Shown: in pieces, positions 44,926-53,641 of the stretch
Layout: each line of letters starts with the position of its first letter
Position numbering within the stretch: the stretch's first letter is position 1
Source: ENR-C20 sp942493145
GTDB lineage: Bacteria; Bacillota; Clostridia; Acetivibrionales; DTU013
NCBI GenBank assembly: GCA_942493145.1
Contig: OW818679.1
Location: 2,542,001-2,606,000 of the forward strand
Reading direction: 5' to 3'
Length of the DNA stretch: 64,000 nucleotides
Notes under the pieces: model-generated
The model's database searches: none
What the model was told of the DNA's origin: nothing
The model's input: only the letters and a program-made list of their open reading frames with translations
Made by a program: the position numbers and the translations under genes

Positions 44926-46340
44926 GAAAAACGCACCAGTCGGCCGAGTCTTTCTATAGCCTTTTCAACATCAGCATCCCATTTCCTTGCGCAGCAATTC
45001 AGGCGAAGGCAGTTTTTATAATGGTTTCCGGATGAGAACAAAATTCCGGGAGAAGTGGATATGCCATCCTTTTGACCGAGTGTATACAGTTTAACCGAGT
45101 CATGATCCCTGGGAAGCTCCACCCAGATGTGCTGTCCGCCCTTGGGACCGGTTGCCCTGGTTCCTTCAGGGAAGGACTGCAGCACCTTGTTTCTGAAAAG
45201 CTGCATATTTTCACCATATTGCTTCCTGATGCTCAGCAAGTGCTGTTTAAGGCCACCCTCATTGATAAATGAAGCCAGAGCCATCTGCACCAGCATCGGC
45301 GTAGCTCTTACGGTAATATCAAGATAACGCCGTATTTCGGGGGTATATTGGCCCCCAGCCAGCCATGCCACTCTGTAACCGGGTGCGAGTATCTTGCTGA
45401 AATTGCCGACGTAAATGATATCCTCCGGCCATAGTGCCTTTAAAGGTATGGGGCGTTGTCCGGTAAAATACAGTTCGCCAAAGGTGTCATCCTCTATTAT
45501 TGGAAGGTTATATTTGCTGCATAGCTTTACCAGCGCCTGTTTTCTTTCGGGGGGCATCAGAGCTCCCGTGGGGTTCGAAAAATTGGATGACAACAGAAGG
45601 CAGGCCGGACGCAATCCATTTTCCAGGTCTTTCTCCAAAGCTTCTACAGACAGGCCGTCCTGTGGGTCGGATGGAATCTCATGGGCATTCAGCTTCAAAA
45701 AGTCAAAGAGATAAAAAAAGCCACGATAACCGGGTGATTCAACCGCAACCGTATCCCCCGGTTCGCAAAGCACGCGCAGTGCCAGCATCAGCGCTTGTGT
45801 CCCGCCACTTGTAACAACGACCTCATTTTTTTGTGCAACACAATTCGCATTCATCATCCATTTCAGAATTACTTCAACCAGCTCATTACTTTCCTTCTCA
45901 ACAGAGTAATTGTTGATCAGCTCGGGATATGTACGGGCAATACGTGAAATATGAAAACTTAAGGCTTCATTTGGAAAATACCTCATGTCAGCAAGGGGTG
46001 ACCCAAATGGAACTGTTTCATTGCTGATTATATGTGTCGGATACTCAATTACACTGTTACTTCTTACTGTTTCACCATTCTGAGCTGAATCTGCATTTTC
46101 AGACTCATGAGATGTCTCATCATTCCTGCATGCCTGTAGCTGCAGGTAATACCCGCTTTGCGGCCTGCTTTTGATGACCCCTTTGGCTTCCAGTCTCAGA
46201 TATGCTTCCAGCACAGTTGCAACGCTTACACCCATCTGTTTTGACATGAAGCGGACAGAGGGCAGTCTTTCACCGTCCCTGAGCATTTCAGATCTGATAA
46301 GGTCCATGATTCTGTTTATCACCAGTTCGAACTTTTTCAT
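44922..46340 (-). CDS. MocR-type regulator (GntR HTH plus aminotransferase domain)
   Basis: 472 residues: winged-helix GntR domain (about 1-72; GERLPSVRFMSKQMGVSVATVLEAYLRL, read in parts) and a fold-type I PLP domain (about 105-470) with VVTSGGTQALMLALRVL, SNFSNPTGALMPP and the PLP-lysine in YVGNFSKILAPGYRVAW. Such proteins bind DNA under control of PLP or a substrate aldimine. The ATG at 46340 has no Shine-Dalgarno, but TATAAT ends 6 bases upstream, so the mRNA is probably leaderless. It is divergent from the flavin-reductase/OYE pair, its likely targets. Confidence 0.92.
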   Translation of the reverse strand: MKKFELVINRIMDLIRSEMLRDGERLPSVRFMSKQMGVSVATVLEAYLRLEAKGVIKSRPQSGYYLQLQACRNDETSHESENADSAQNGETVRSNSVIEYPTHIISNETVPFGSPLADMRYFPNEALSFHISRIARTYPELINNYSVEKESNELVEVILKWMMNANCVAQKNEVVVTSGGTQALMLALRVLCEPGDTVAVESPGYRGFFYLFDFLKLNAHEIPSDPQDGLSVEALEKDLENGLRPACLLLSSNFSNPTGALMPPERKQALVKLCSKYNLPIIEDDTFGELYFTGQRPIPLKALWPEDIIYVGNFSKILAPGYRVAWLAGGQYTPEIRRYLDITVRATPMLVQMALASFINEGGLKQHLLSIRKQYGENMQLFRNKVLQSFPEGTRATGPKGGQHIWVELPRDHDSVKLYTLGQKDGISTSPGILFSSGNHYKNCLRLNCCARKWDADVEKAIERLGRLVRFS

Positions 46341-46346
46341 GGAAAT

Positions 46347-46375
46347 ATTATACCATAAGAAATTGATACAGGTCA
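46347..46375 (-). promoter_or_regulatory. Leaderless promoter of the MocR gene
   Basis: Minus-strand TATAAT (46347-46352) ends 6 bases before the ATG. The weak -35, TGACCT (46370-46375), is 17 bases further and coincides with the first of the three 25-bp-spaced repeats, so the MocR protein could control itself there. Confidence 0.65.
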
Positions 46376-46426
46376 TGCAGAGATAAACTGATACAGGTAA
46401 TATAGATACTAACTGTTACAGGTAAT
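46364..46426. promoter_or_regulatory. Three direct repeats, probable MocR operator array
   Basis: TGATACAGGTCAT (46364-46376), TGATACAGGTAAT (46389-46401) and TGTTACAGGTAAT (46414-46426) repeat at exactly 25-bp intervals in the space between the MocR gene and the flavin-reductase gene. MocR-family proteins are known to bind spaced direct repeats, so this is the likely operator. Confidence 0.8.
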
Positions 46427-46444
46427 TTAGCGGCAAACTGTATA

Positions 46445-46473
46445 TTGTTATTTGTAACGACAGGCTATAGAAT
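46445..46473 (+). promoter_or_regulatory. Probable promoter of the flavin-reductase/OYE operon
   Basis: TTGTTA (46445-46450), 17 bases, TAGAAT (46468-46473). The nearest MocR repeat ends 18 bp upstream of the -35 box, which suits activation. The leader would be about 70 bases. Confidence 0.55.
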
Positions 46474-46549
46474 CAGATTGTACTTTAACCCCGACCCTTG
46501 TCAGACATCATTGTAAATTGAGTGAAGAAAGGTGTAAAGGTGCTGCAAC

Positions 46550-47242
46550 ATGTTTTATGAACCCGAAAAAGATAATCACGGACTTTGCCGGAGTCCTTTC
46601 AAGTCATGTGTGATCCCGAGGCCCATAGGCTGGATTTCCACCAAAAGTGCCGACGGCATCGACAACCTGGCGCCATACAGCCAGTTCCAGAATTTAAGCT
46701 TCGACCCACCCTATGTGATGATTGCCATCAATCAATCCATCAAGGGTACACGCAAAGATACAACTGTAAATATAGAGCAGAATGGTGAGTTTGTATACAA
46801 CATGGCTACATATGACCTTCGTGAGGCAGTCAGCCGCTCGGCAGTTGAAGAGCCGCCTGAGGTGGATGAATTTGAGCTTGCCGGTTTATCCAAGGTAGCT
46901 TCCGTAAAAGTAAAGCCCTGCCGTGTAGGAGAGTCACCGATCCAATTCGAGTGCGTCCATCACCAGACCATCAGGCTTCCCGGAATCGGACCCCAGGGAA
47001 CTGTAGATCTGATTATCGGCAAAGTTGTCCTTGTACATATAAAAGATGAATTCATCCTCCCTGACGGCAAGATCGACATACTGAAGATCAAACCTCTTGC
47101 CAGGCTTGGATATCACGACTATACCGTCGTGGAGTCCATATTTGAGATGAAGACACCGGCAAAAAGCCCCGATGAGCTGTTCGGCCTTGAAGGCGCATCG
47201 GTTATAGCCTCAAGGAATCATGTGGTGAATAAAAATGACTAG
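46550..47242 (+). CDS. Flavin-reductase-like FMN-binding protein
   Basis: A 230-aa protein of the DIM6/NTAB flavin-reductase-like family: the IPRPIGWISTKSADG start and APYSQFQNLSFDPPYVMIAI are its FMN-binding segments. It probably binds FMN and either reduces it with NAD(P)H or serves as an electron-transfer flavoprotein. AAAGGTG precedes the ATG. It overlaps the OYE-type gene by 8 bases, so the two are co-translated and likely cooperate. Confidence 0.9.
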   Translation: MFYEPEKDNHGLCRSPFKSCVIPRPIGWISTKSADGIDNLAPYSQFQNLSFDPPYVMIAINQSIKGTRKDTTVNIEQNGEFVYNMATYDLREAVSRSAVEEPPEVDEFELAGLSKVASVKVKPCRVGESPIQFECVHHQTIRLPGIGPQGTVDLIIGKVVLVHIKDEFILPDGKIDILKIKPLARLGYHDYTVVESIFEMKTPAKSPDELFGLEGASVIASRNHVVNKND

Positions 47243-49181
47243 AAAATTTCCCCATCTCAGCAGCCCAATAAAAATAGGCAACCTCACCCTGAGAAACAGG
47301 ATGATTTCTGCACCCATGGCATTTCCGGAAATAACGCCCGAAGGCTATATAACCAAAGAGACGGCCGCTTTCTACGAACTGCGTGCCAAAGGTGGTGCTG
47401 CCGCGGTTACCGTCAGCGAAGCCATCGTACACAGTGCAACCGGCAAGAGCCACGCTCGGCATATCTCGCTTGAAGCCGAGGAGGTCCTGCCGGGGCTGAC
47501 AAATGCAGCAAGGGCAATCAAAAGACACGGTGCAGTCGCCAGCCTTGAGCTGTCCCATAGCGGTAAATATGCCGCCGCCGATAAATTGGATAAAAGCGTA
47601 ATGAAGGATGCGGTTAAATACGGTCCCAGCGCCGAGATACTATCCAACGGAGCGGTCATACATGAAATGACCAGGGAGCTTATCCATGAAATAGTCGCCT
47701 CCTTTGGCAGAGGTGCCGCCCTTGCCAAACAGGCAGGCTTTGAGATGATCCTTGTTCACGCCGGTCATGGCTGGCTTCTGCAGCAGTTCCTGTCCCCCGC
47801 CACCAACAAAAGGACTGATGAGTACGGCGGAAGCCTTGAAAACCGTTCACGTTTCACCTGTGAGGTGCTGGACAGTGTAAGGGCAGCTGTCGGTAATGGG
47901 TTCCCCATCGAGCTGCGTATGAGCGCTGAAGAATACACTGAAGACGGCTATGATCTAAAAGAAGCCATAGAATTCGCAAAACTGATTGAAGACAAAATAG
48001 ATTTGCTTCAGGTTTCCACCGGAACCCATGAAGGCTGTTTCCGAAGGACGCACCCATCGATGTTTATGGACCGTGGCTGCAATGTTAAATATGCAGCTGA
48101 AATCAAAAAGCATGTAAAGGTTCCTGTGGCCACCCTGGGTGCTCTGAACGATCCGGAGATGATGGAGGAGATCATTGCATCCGGTAAGGCAGACGTTGTT
48201 GAAATGGCTCGTGCGCTGATGGCTGACCCGTATTTACCTAAAAAGGTCATCCTGGGCAGGGATGAAGAAATCGTGCATTGCATCCGCTGCTTTACATGCA
48301 TGGCTGAAAGGATGCATACGGGTACAAGGATTTGTTCCCTCAACCCCATCATCGGCAGGGAGTATGAGAGCCGTTTTGCCCTTCCCGCTTCCACCCCAAG
48401 GAAGGTCCTGGTTGCAGGAGGCGGTCCGGGCGGTATGCAGGCGGCTGTAACTGCAGCACAGCGAGGTCACAGCGTCATACTTTGCGAGAAATCAGGTTCC
48501 CTTGGCGGTGCGTTGAAATGTGAGCAGAGCATCCCCTTTAAAAAAGATCTGCATGGCTTCATTTCGGCTCTGGAGCTGCAGATGAAGCAGTCCGGCGTAG
48601 AAGTGCGGCTGGATACCGAGGTCACAAAGGCGTATGCAGAGGAAATTGCCCCCGATGTACTGATAGTGGCTGTCGGTGCAGAACCTGTCATTCCGCCCAT
48701 TCCCGGTATAGACAGCGCCCATGTGGTAATGGCGACTGACATATCGGAAAAATCTGATAAGATCGGCCAAAAGGTAGTCGTGCTGGGAGGTGGATTGGTG
48801 GGCTGTGAAATGGCAATACATCTGGCCCGGGAGAACAGGGAGGTTACAATCGTCGAGATGCAGGAGGATGTTGCAATAGATGCCAACGGGCGCCACAGGC
48901 CGATTCTTATGGAGCTTCTCAGGGAGCTTGTCAGCGTCAGGACAGGCCTGAAGGGTTCACAAATAACCGGCGAGGGGCTTGTGTGCGTGGATGTGTCCGG
49001 AAAAGAAGAGATAATTCCCGCAGACACCATCATCTGCTCTGCAGGTCAACGGTCATTGCGGAATGTGGTAGATACACTGTTGGATGCCGCTCCCGAGGTG
49101 GTTCAGATTGGCGACTGTGTTAAACCGCAAAAGGTTACCGAAGCGATTTTCAGAGGATACCATGCCGGTCTTGATATTTAA
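47235..49181 (+). CDS. TMADH/2,4-dienoyl-CoA-reductase-type Fe-S flavoenzyme, second copy
   Basis: 648 residues, with the same layout as the protein at 13157-15112: OYE-type FMN barrel (about 1-365; VHAGHGWLLQQFLSP, DEYGGSLENRSRF), four Cys with spacing CX2CX2CX11C, and the FAD/NAD module (VAGGGPGGMQAAVTAAQRG, VLGGGLVGCEMAI). The two are clearly paralogues, sharing many identical stretches, but differ in neighbours: this one pairs with an FMN reductase-like protein and a MocR regulator. The substrate is probably an unsaturated acid, ketone or amine derivative. Confidence 0.92.
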   Translation: MTRKFPHLSSPIKIGNLTLRNRMISAPMAFPEITPEGYITKETAAFYELRAKGGAAAVTVSEAIVHSATGKSHARHISLEAEEVLPGLTNAARAIKRHGAVASLELSHSGKYAAADKLDKSVMKDAVKYGPSAEILSNGAVIHEMTRELIHEIVASFGRGAALAKQAGFEMILVHAGHGWLLQQFLSPATNKRTDEYGGSLENRSRFTCEVLDSVRAAVGNGFPIELRMSAEEYTEDGYDLKEAIEFAKLIEDKIDLLQVSTGTHEGCFRRTHPSMFMDRGCNVKYAAEIKKHVKVPVATLGALNDPEMMEEIIASGKADVVEMARALMADPYLPKKVILGRDEEIVHCIRCFTCMAERMHTGTRICSLNPIIGREYESRFALPASTPRKVLVAGGGPGGMQAAVTAAQRGHSVILCEKSGSLGGALKCEQSIPFKKDLHGFISALELQMKQSGVEVRLDTEVTKAYAEEIAPDVLIVAVGAEPVIPPIPGIDSAHVVMATDISEKSDKIGQKVVVLGGGLVGCEMAIHLARENREVTIVEMQEDVAIDANGRHRPILMELLRELVSVRTGLKGSQITGEGLVCVDVSGKEEIIPADTIICSAGQRSLRNVVDTLLDAAPEVVQIGDCVKPQKVTEAIFRGYHAGLDI

Positions 49182-49236
49182 CGATCTGCTAAAGAACAAT
49201 AACTGAAAGGATCTCAGGATATCACTGCCAGGGATC

Positions 49237-50292
49237 TCAGGATAGAGCGTTCACTGCTCTGTGAAGTACTGCCCTCAGTATCGCAAGCACCGGGACAGAC
49301 AGCAGCATCCCCGCAATCCCGAAAAGCTCTCCTCCCGCCAGAACCGCAAAGATTGTAGCCACAGGATGCAGGCCCAGCTTGCCTTCGATGATCTTTGGTG
49401 ATATGAAGGTGTTATCAATCTGCTGAATGACAAACAACACAACAACGACCCACAGGGCCTTTAGTGGAGATTCCAGCAAAGCCAGCGCCACAATAGGTAT
49501 TGCACCTATGAAGGGTCCGAAATACGGTATGATATTTGATACACCACCTATAATACCCAGCACAAGCGGGTATTTGACGCCGAGAGCCATAAGTGCCGCT
49601 ACTTCGAGGGCAGCAACTATGAAAGCAGTCAGCAGCTGGCCCTGGATGAAATTCGAAAGGATTGAGCTGATCTCCCTGCCCAACCCTGCAGCTCCGTTCC
49701 TCCACTGCCTTGGAAGCAGAGACAGGAAAGAATCCCTGAACTGTCCTGCATCCTTGATGGCATAGTAAGCGATAAAAAGTGCTACAAATATATTAAGGAT
49801 GGCTGTGGCCGTATCGGCTATCATTCCAACCGACCTGCCCAGTATACCGGAGACGAATCCCTCTACAGCAGAAATTCCGTTGTCTATCTCCCTGAAGGCC
49901 ATCTCCTTTATGTCTTCAGACCATTGGCTGGATTGAATCTTGGAGATGATCCCCCCCAGTATGTCCTGATACTGCCGCATAAAGACAGGCAGCTTATCAG
50001 CCAGTTCCCTTGTATTGTTTACCAGTTCAGGTATCAGATAGAATATGGCCGCGCCTGCAGCCAGCAGGAAAAAAAAGTAGACAGCAAGGATGGAAATCGA
50101 TCGTTTTATTTTCTTCCTTTCCAATCTTGCGGCGATGGGTTTGACCATGTAAACAACAGGCACGGCAAGAAAAAACGGTGCAAGTATCCTGCCTGCTTCA
50201 ACCCTGAATCTATATAGCAGAAAGGCTGCCAGTGCCAGAATTACCGCTGTGGCTATATAGAATACAGCTTTTCTTTTATGAATCCCGGCCAT
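49237..50292 (-). CDS. AI-2E family transporter (PerM/YtvI-like)
   Basis: A 351-aa membrane protein with an N-terminal pair of helices, a helical soluble stretch (about 85-145), and the C-terminal conserved run GVSNIIPYFGPFIGAIPI, FVIQQIDNTFISPKI and LHPVATIFAVLAGGELFGIAGMLL (each part typical of the family). It may be a permease or antiporter; function in Firmicutes is unsettled. The ATG follows GGGGGTG. In Clostridia it is often close to alaS; here about 4.4 kb separate them. Confidence 0.93.
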   Translation of the reverse strand: MAGIHKRKAVFYIATAVILALAAFLLYRFRVEAGRILAPFFLAVPVVYMVKPIAARLERKKIKRSISILAVYFFFLLAAGAAIFYLIPELVNNTRELADKLPVFMRQYQDILGGIISKIQSSQWSEDIKEMAFREIDNGISAVEGFVSGILGRSVGMIADTATAILNIFVALFIAYYAIKDAGQFRDSFLSLLPRQWRNGAAGLGREISSILSNFIQGQLLTAFIVAALEVAALMALGVKYPLVLGIIGGVSNIIPYFGPFIGAIPIVALALLESPLKALWVVVVLFVIQQIDNTFISPKIIEGKLGLHPVATIFAVLAGGELFGIAGMLLSVPVLAILRAVLHRAVNALS

Positions 50293-50310
50293 ATGCCACC
50301 CCCACTCCTT

Positions 50311-50363
50311 CCGGCATTTTGCCGACTTCTACCTGCTTATACCGGCATTTTGCCGACTTCTAC
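50311..50363. repeat. 22-bp direct repeat upstream of the AI-2E gene
   Basis: CCGGCATTTTGCCG plus ACTTCTAC occurs at 50311-50332 and again, identical, at 50342-50363, 31 bp apart. Each copy contains a small CGGC/GCCG hairpin. A further 8-bp stem (50383-50390 with 50418-50425) lies between this and the YtxH gene and could end its transcript, though its U-run is short. Confidence 0.75.
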
Positions 50364-50486
50364 TAAAATATACCCGCATTATAAAGACCGAATACTGCGT
50401 CGCTTAACGTCAGAATCCGGTCTTTTGAGGATTTGAGAGAATACCGGCTTCATGTTCATACCGTCAAGCCTACGGTATATAGAAGC

Positions 50487-50666
50487 TTATCTTATGATGT
50501 CCATTACATCTTTTATTATTCCTCCGGACTTTCGCATAAATGACCTGCCGGTCCTCATCATCCTTCTTCGAGTGCTTGGCTTTACCGCATCACTGCTCAT
50601 AACCATGCCTACTGATGCTCCGATCAGGCTGCCCCATACAAGCCCTTTTGTAAAACCCTTATACAT
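50487..50666 (-). CDS. YtxH-like small membrane protein
   Basis: 59 residues starting MYKGFTKGLVWGSLIGASVG: one Gly-rich membrane helix followed by a basic tail with RRRMMR. GGAGGG lies about 10 bases before this ATG; an earlier in-frame ATG adds eight residues without a ribosome site. Similar proteins accompany PRC-barrel and AI-2E genes in Clostridia, as here. Function unknown; perhaps envelope stress. Confidence 0.75.
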   Translation of the reverse strand: MYKGFTKGLVWGSLIGASVGMVMSSDAVKPSTRRRMMRTGRSFMRKSGGIIKDVMDIIR

Positions 50667-50698
50667 TAAATCACATCCCTCCGTCGACAAATGTAATC

Positions 50699-51244
50699 CT
50701 ATCTTTCCCCAAAAAAACGGTTCTTAATACCTCCGCCGCTATTTTCCATTTCCTCCCTGGCTTCCTTTTCAACCAGCACATTCTCTTCCCCAAATTCTAC
50801 CAATCCAATCAGTGGCAGCTGCTTTTTACCCATCATCATATCCTGGAAAAGGCCGTCGGACATTTCAAAGCTCTCGATTCTCCGGGTATCCCAATTAATG
50901 AGTACATCATCCACTGTTCCAAGGTCGTCGCCTTCTTTTGAAAAAACCTTCCTGCCCAGCAGGTTCCGTGCCGTTGTGTATAAACCTGCTCCCGAAAATG
51001 CACTTTTCCCGAGAATTCGGATGCATCCGGGGTTATCGACTATGACAGCATCCCTGCCAATCTTAAGGACATCACGCATAAATACGGCCCTGACCTTCCT
51101 GTCGAAACCCCTGCCGGTTAAAATCAGCCCCACGGCCTCCCTTTTATCAGGAGTAAGTATAACATCTTTAATTGTCCCCTGTTTGCTGCCCTTGTCCGCA
51201 CAAATCAAAGGCCGGTTCAGGAGCTCATTGAGATTTTCAGGCAT
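50699..51244 (-). CDS. Two-domain PRC-barrel protein
   Basis: 181 residues with two PRC-barrel units: about 1-75 (RPLICADKGSKQGTIKDVIL) and about 80-160 (RNLLGRKVFSKEGDDLGTVDDVLI). These small beta barrels bind RNA or protein partners; here the role is unknown. The ATG at 51244 is chosen because GGGGGTG is 5 bases upstream; a GTG/ATG further out gives a Gly/Val-rich extension lacking in the family. It lies 32 bp before the YtxH gene. Confidence 0.88.
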   Translation of the reverse strand: MPENLNELLNRPLICADKGSKQGTIKDVILTPDKREAVGLILTGRGFDRKVRAVFMRDVLKIGRDAVIVDNPGCIRILGKSAFSGAGLYTTARNLLGRKVFSKEGDDLGTVDDVLINWDTRRIESFEMSDGLFQDMMMGKKQLPLIGLVEFGEENVLVEKEAREEMENSGGGIKNRFFGER

Positions 51245-51434
51245 AACCACACCCCCAGCCATAATCAGATGCGTGAGATCCGTCCCCCACACCCCCAGCC
51301 ATTAAAAAAACCGCCGGATATTATAGCATCCGACAGTTTATTATTTGTAATTTTGAAGTTGTTAATTCAGTTATATTGCATTGATTGATTCTGGGTTTTA
51401 ATATAAGTCATGACTTAACATGTAAGCCACGACT

Positions 51435-53279
51435 TTATACATAAGGCGAGACTTCCTTGAGAAGATTAAGCAGCTGCGGATTAAATCTGTTCCTGTCCTT
51501 TTCCATGATCTCTATGGCTTCCGCTTTGCTGTATGGTGGACGGTAGCATCTTCTCTCGGTCAGAGCATCGAAGATATCAGCCAGGACCAGGATCTGCGAA
51601 ATGATAGGAACATCCTTCTTTTTATAATAGCCGGTCCCGTCCAGATATTCGTGGTGGTAGAGTATATAATTTGCCACATCCCTGAGATTATGGCGGTTGC
51701 AGGCGTATTTGTAACTGAAATAGGTGTGCATTTTAACGATTTCAAATTCGCTGTCGGTCAGTTTCCCTTTTTTGTTTAGAATCCTGGGGTCGACAAACAA
51801 CTTCCCGATATCATGGTTTTCGGCAGCCAGTCTGACATTCTGGCATTCTTCGGCTGAAAGCCCGTAAGCCTCTGCAAGCAGTGCGCTGATGGCAGCGACC
51901 CTTTCGCTGTGCAGCTTTACTTCCTTGTATGTGCTCATATGGGATTCAACATCATATTCGACGAAATCCAGGCCACAATCTGCCAATGCGCTTTCTATCT
52001 TTGTATTCATAATACCCAACGGTATTTCATTATCTGAAAGTATGGAAAAAGAAAGCGATATGGAATCAAACAAGTCGTCATATTCCCTGAATGAAGCGTT
52101 AAAGCTGGATTTTAAGTGTTCATACTCATCAGACGTCAACAGCCTCGGTGTTTTGAAATACACCCGGTACATACTACCTGATGACAGCAACCTTTTATAT
52201 TTAGACAGCGATTTACCGACATTCTTGGATGCAGCCCTGAAAATCTGGAGGTCGCCGTATGAAACAACAACCGTATTCTTGCCGATGGTCTTTGCGATGT
52301 GCATGGAATCCTCGGCGGAGCTTATAATTTCGGTACAGCTGGACACCTTGCTGGAAACCTCAAGCATTGAGACACCGATGCTTGCACTGAGATCAATTTC
52401 ATTCAGCTTTATGCAGCTGAACTCAACCCTTATAGCCTCGGCCACCTTAATTGCATTTTTTGCGTCAAGCTCCCTGCAAAGCAGGAGTATTTCATCTCCA
52501 CCATACCTTATGGGTGTGACCGGCATCCTGTCAACTATTATGTTAATCTGCTCTACCAGCGAATTGATCACGCTGTCTCCGGTGAGATGTCCGTAAGTAT
52601 CGTTGACCTGTTTCAAATTGTCTATTCCTACGAGAATTACGCCGTTTACATTTGACATTTTGGCCTTCTCATCATCGAGCAGCTGAGACAGGTAGAACCT
52701 GTTATAATAGCCCGTCATACCATCCCTTTGGGCCATGTCGCTGACACGCGCGAAAAGCTCGGCGTTTTCAAGATAAATACACATAAGCCCACTGATAAGC
52801 TCCATCAGGGACTTTTTATCTCCATCGAACATGGATGGCTTGTTGTGATGTACGATCAGATAACCGTATTCGCTGTTGTTCCTGAAAAGCTTCCTGATTC
52901 CGAGGCATCCGACTTTAAACCCCAGGAATCCTCCATTGAGGATATGGAGATTATCTATATAACATTCATTTTTATTGAAATCTGTGAATTCAGGGTATTG
53001 TTGTCTTGCAACCTCCAGGAGATCCCTGGTATATATCCGGCAGTTCATGCCCATTACTCCGGCAATGACGTCCTTCATGCTCTTTACAAGGTCGTCGGTG
53101 TATAGCACATTACCCATGTATTCGTTGATTTCCTTAACCATGGATAATGTAGCCAGTCTGGTTTCGAGCTTTTCCACCTTTGCCTGCAGTCTTGCGTATT
53201 CGGTTCCGAATCCAACGATAATTTCCATCGCTTTTTCCATATCGTAACCGAAGTTGTGCATTGAACCGTTGGGCTGCAT
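51435..53279 (-). CDS. GGDEF plus HD-GYP-like signalling protein
   Basis: 614 residues: an N-terminal coiled coil (about 25-50), a GAF-like region (about 55-175), a GGDEF domain (about 180-345) with GGDEI at 260-264, and a C-terminal HD domain (about 450-614) with His489-Asp490 and HHEYLDGTGYY, where canonical HD-GYP proteins have GYP. It probably makes or breaks cyclic di-GMP. Phe to Ile in the GGDEF motif is tolerated in some active enzymes; loss of Pro in GYP makes hydrolase activity less certain. No membrane helix. Monocistronic. Confidence 0.88.
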   Translation of the reverse strand: MQPNGSMHNFGYDMEKAMEIIVGFGTEYARLQAKVEKLETRLATLSMVKEINEYMGNVLYTDDLVKSMKDVIAGVMGMNCRIYTRDLLEVARQQYPEFTDFNKNECYIDNLHILNGGFLGFKVGCLGIRKLFRNNSEYGYLIVHHNKPSMFDGDKKSLMELISGLMCIYLENAELFARVSDMAQRDGMTGYYNRFYLSQLLDDEKAKMSNVNGVILVGIDNLKQVNDTYGHLTGDSVINSLVEQINIIVDRMPVTPIRYGGDEILLLCRELDAKNAIKVAEAIRVEFSCIKLNEIDLSASIGVSMLEVSSKVSSCTEIISSAEDSMHIAKTIGKNTVVVSYGDLQIFRAASKNVGKSLSKYKRLLSSGSMYRVYFKTPRLLTSDEYEHLKSSFNASFREYDDLFDSISLSFSILSDNEIPLGIMNTKIESALADCGLDFVEYDVESHMSTYKEVKLHSERVAAISALLAEAYGLSAEECQNVRLAAENHDIGKLFVDPRILNKKGKLTDSEFEIVKMHTYFSYKYACNRHNLRDVANYILYHHEYLDGTGYYKKKDVPIISQILVLADIFDALTERRCYRPPYSKAEAIEIMEKDRNRFNPQLLNLLKEVSPYV

Positions 53280-53641
53280 TTTAGCACATCCTTACATATA
53301 TGTTTGTAATATGTTCAAATTGGAAAATCTTATATCAGTTAACAGTTGTTGAACCAACGAAATTATATCATAACAAATTGAAATAATAAATACGAAAAAA
53401 GCATATGTCAAATATTCCATATTATCATATAATTCTCATTTGCCCTTATATAATTCTCATATAATTTTCAAATTTCTCACATATCACATTTTTCTATTGA
53501 TAGACGTCGTTCTTTCGGTTAAAATTTACTCATACTTCCACAAAAATTGCTGACTGGAAAATTTTCAATAGAAAAATCGTGAAGCTATCGGTCTGATAAT
53601 GGGAAATAATCCATAATAATTGGGAAATAAGGGGGACGAAT
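53280..53641. other. AT-rich divergent control region
   Basis: This 362-bp gap separates the GGDEF-HD gene from DUF1015 and must hold both promoters. ATATAATTCTCAT-like units occur three times between 53427 and 53471, and two copies of a TAATNGGGAAATAA-like unit lie at 53595-53631, just before the AAGGGGG ribosome site. No riboswitch was recognised. Confidence 0.4.
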
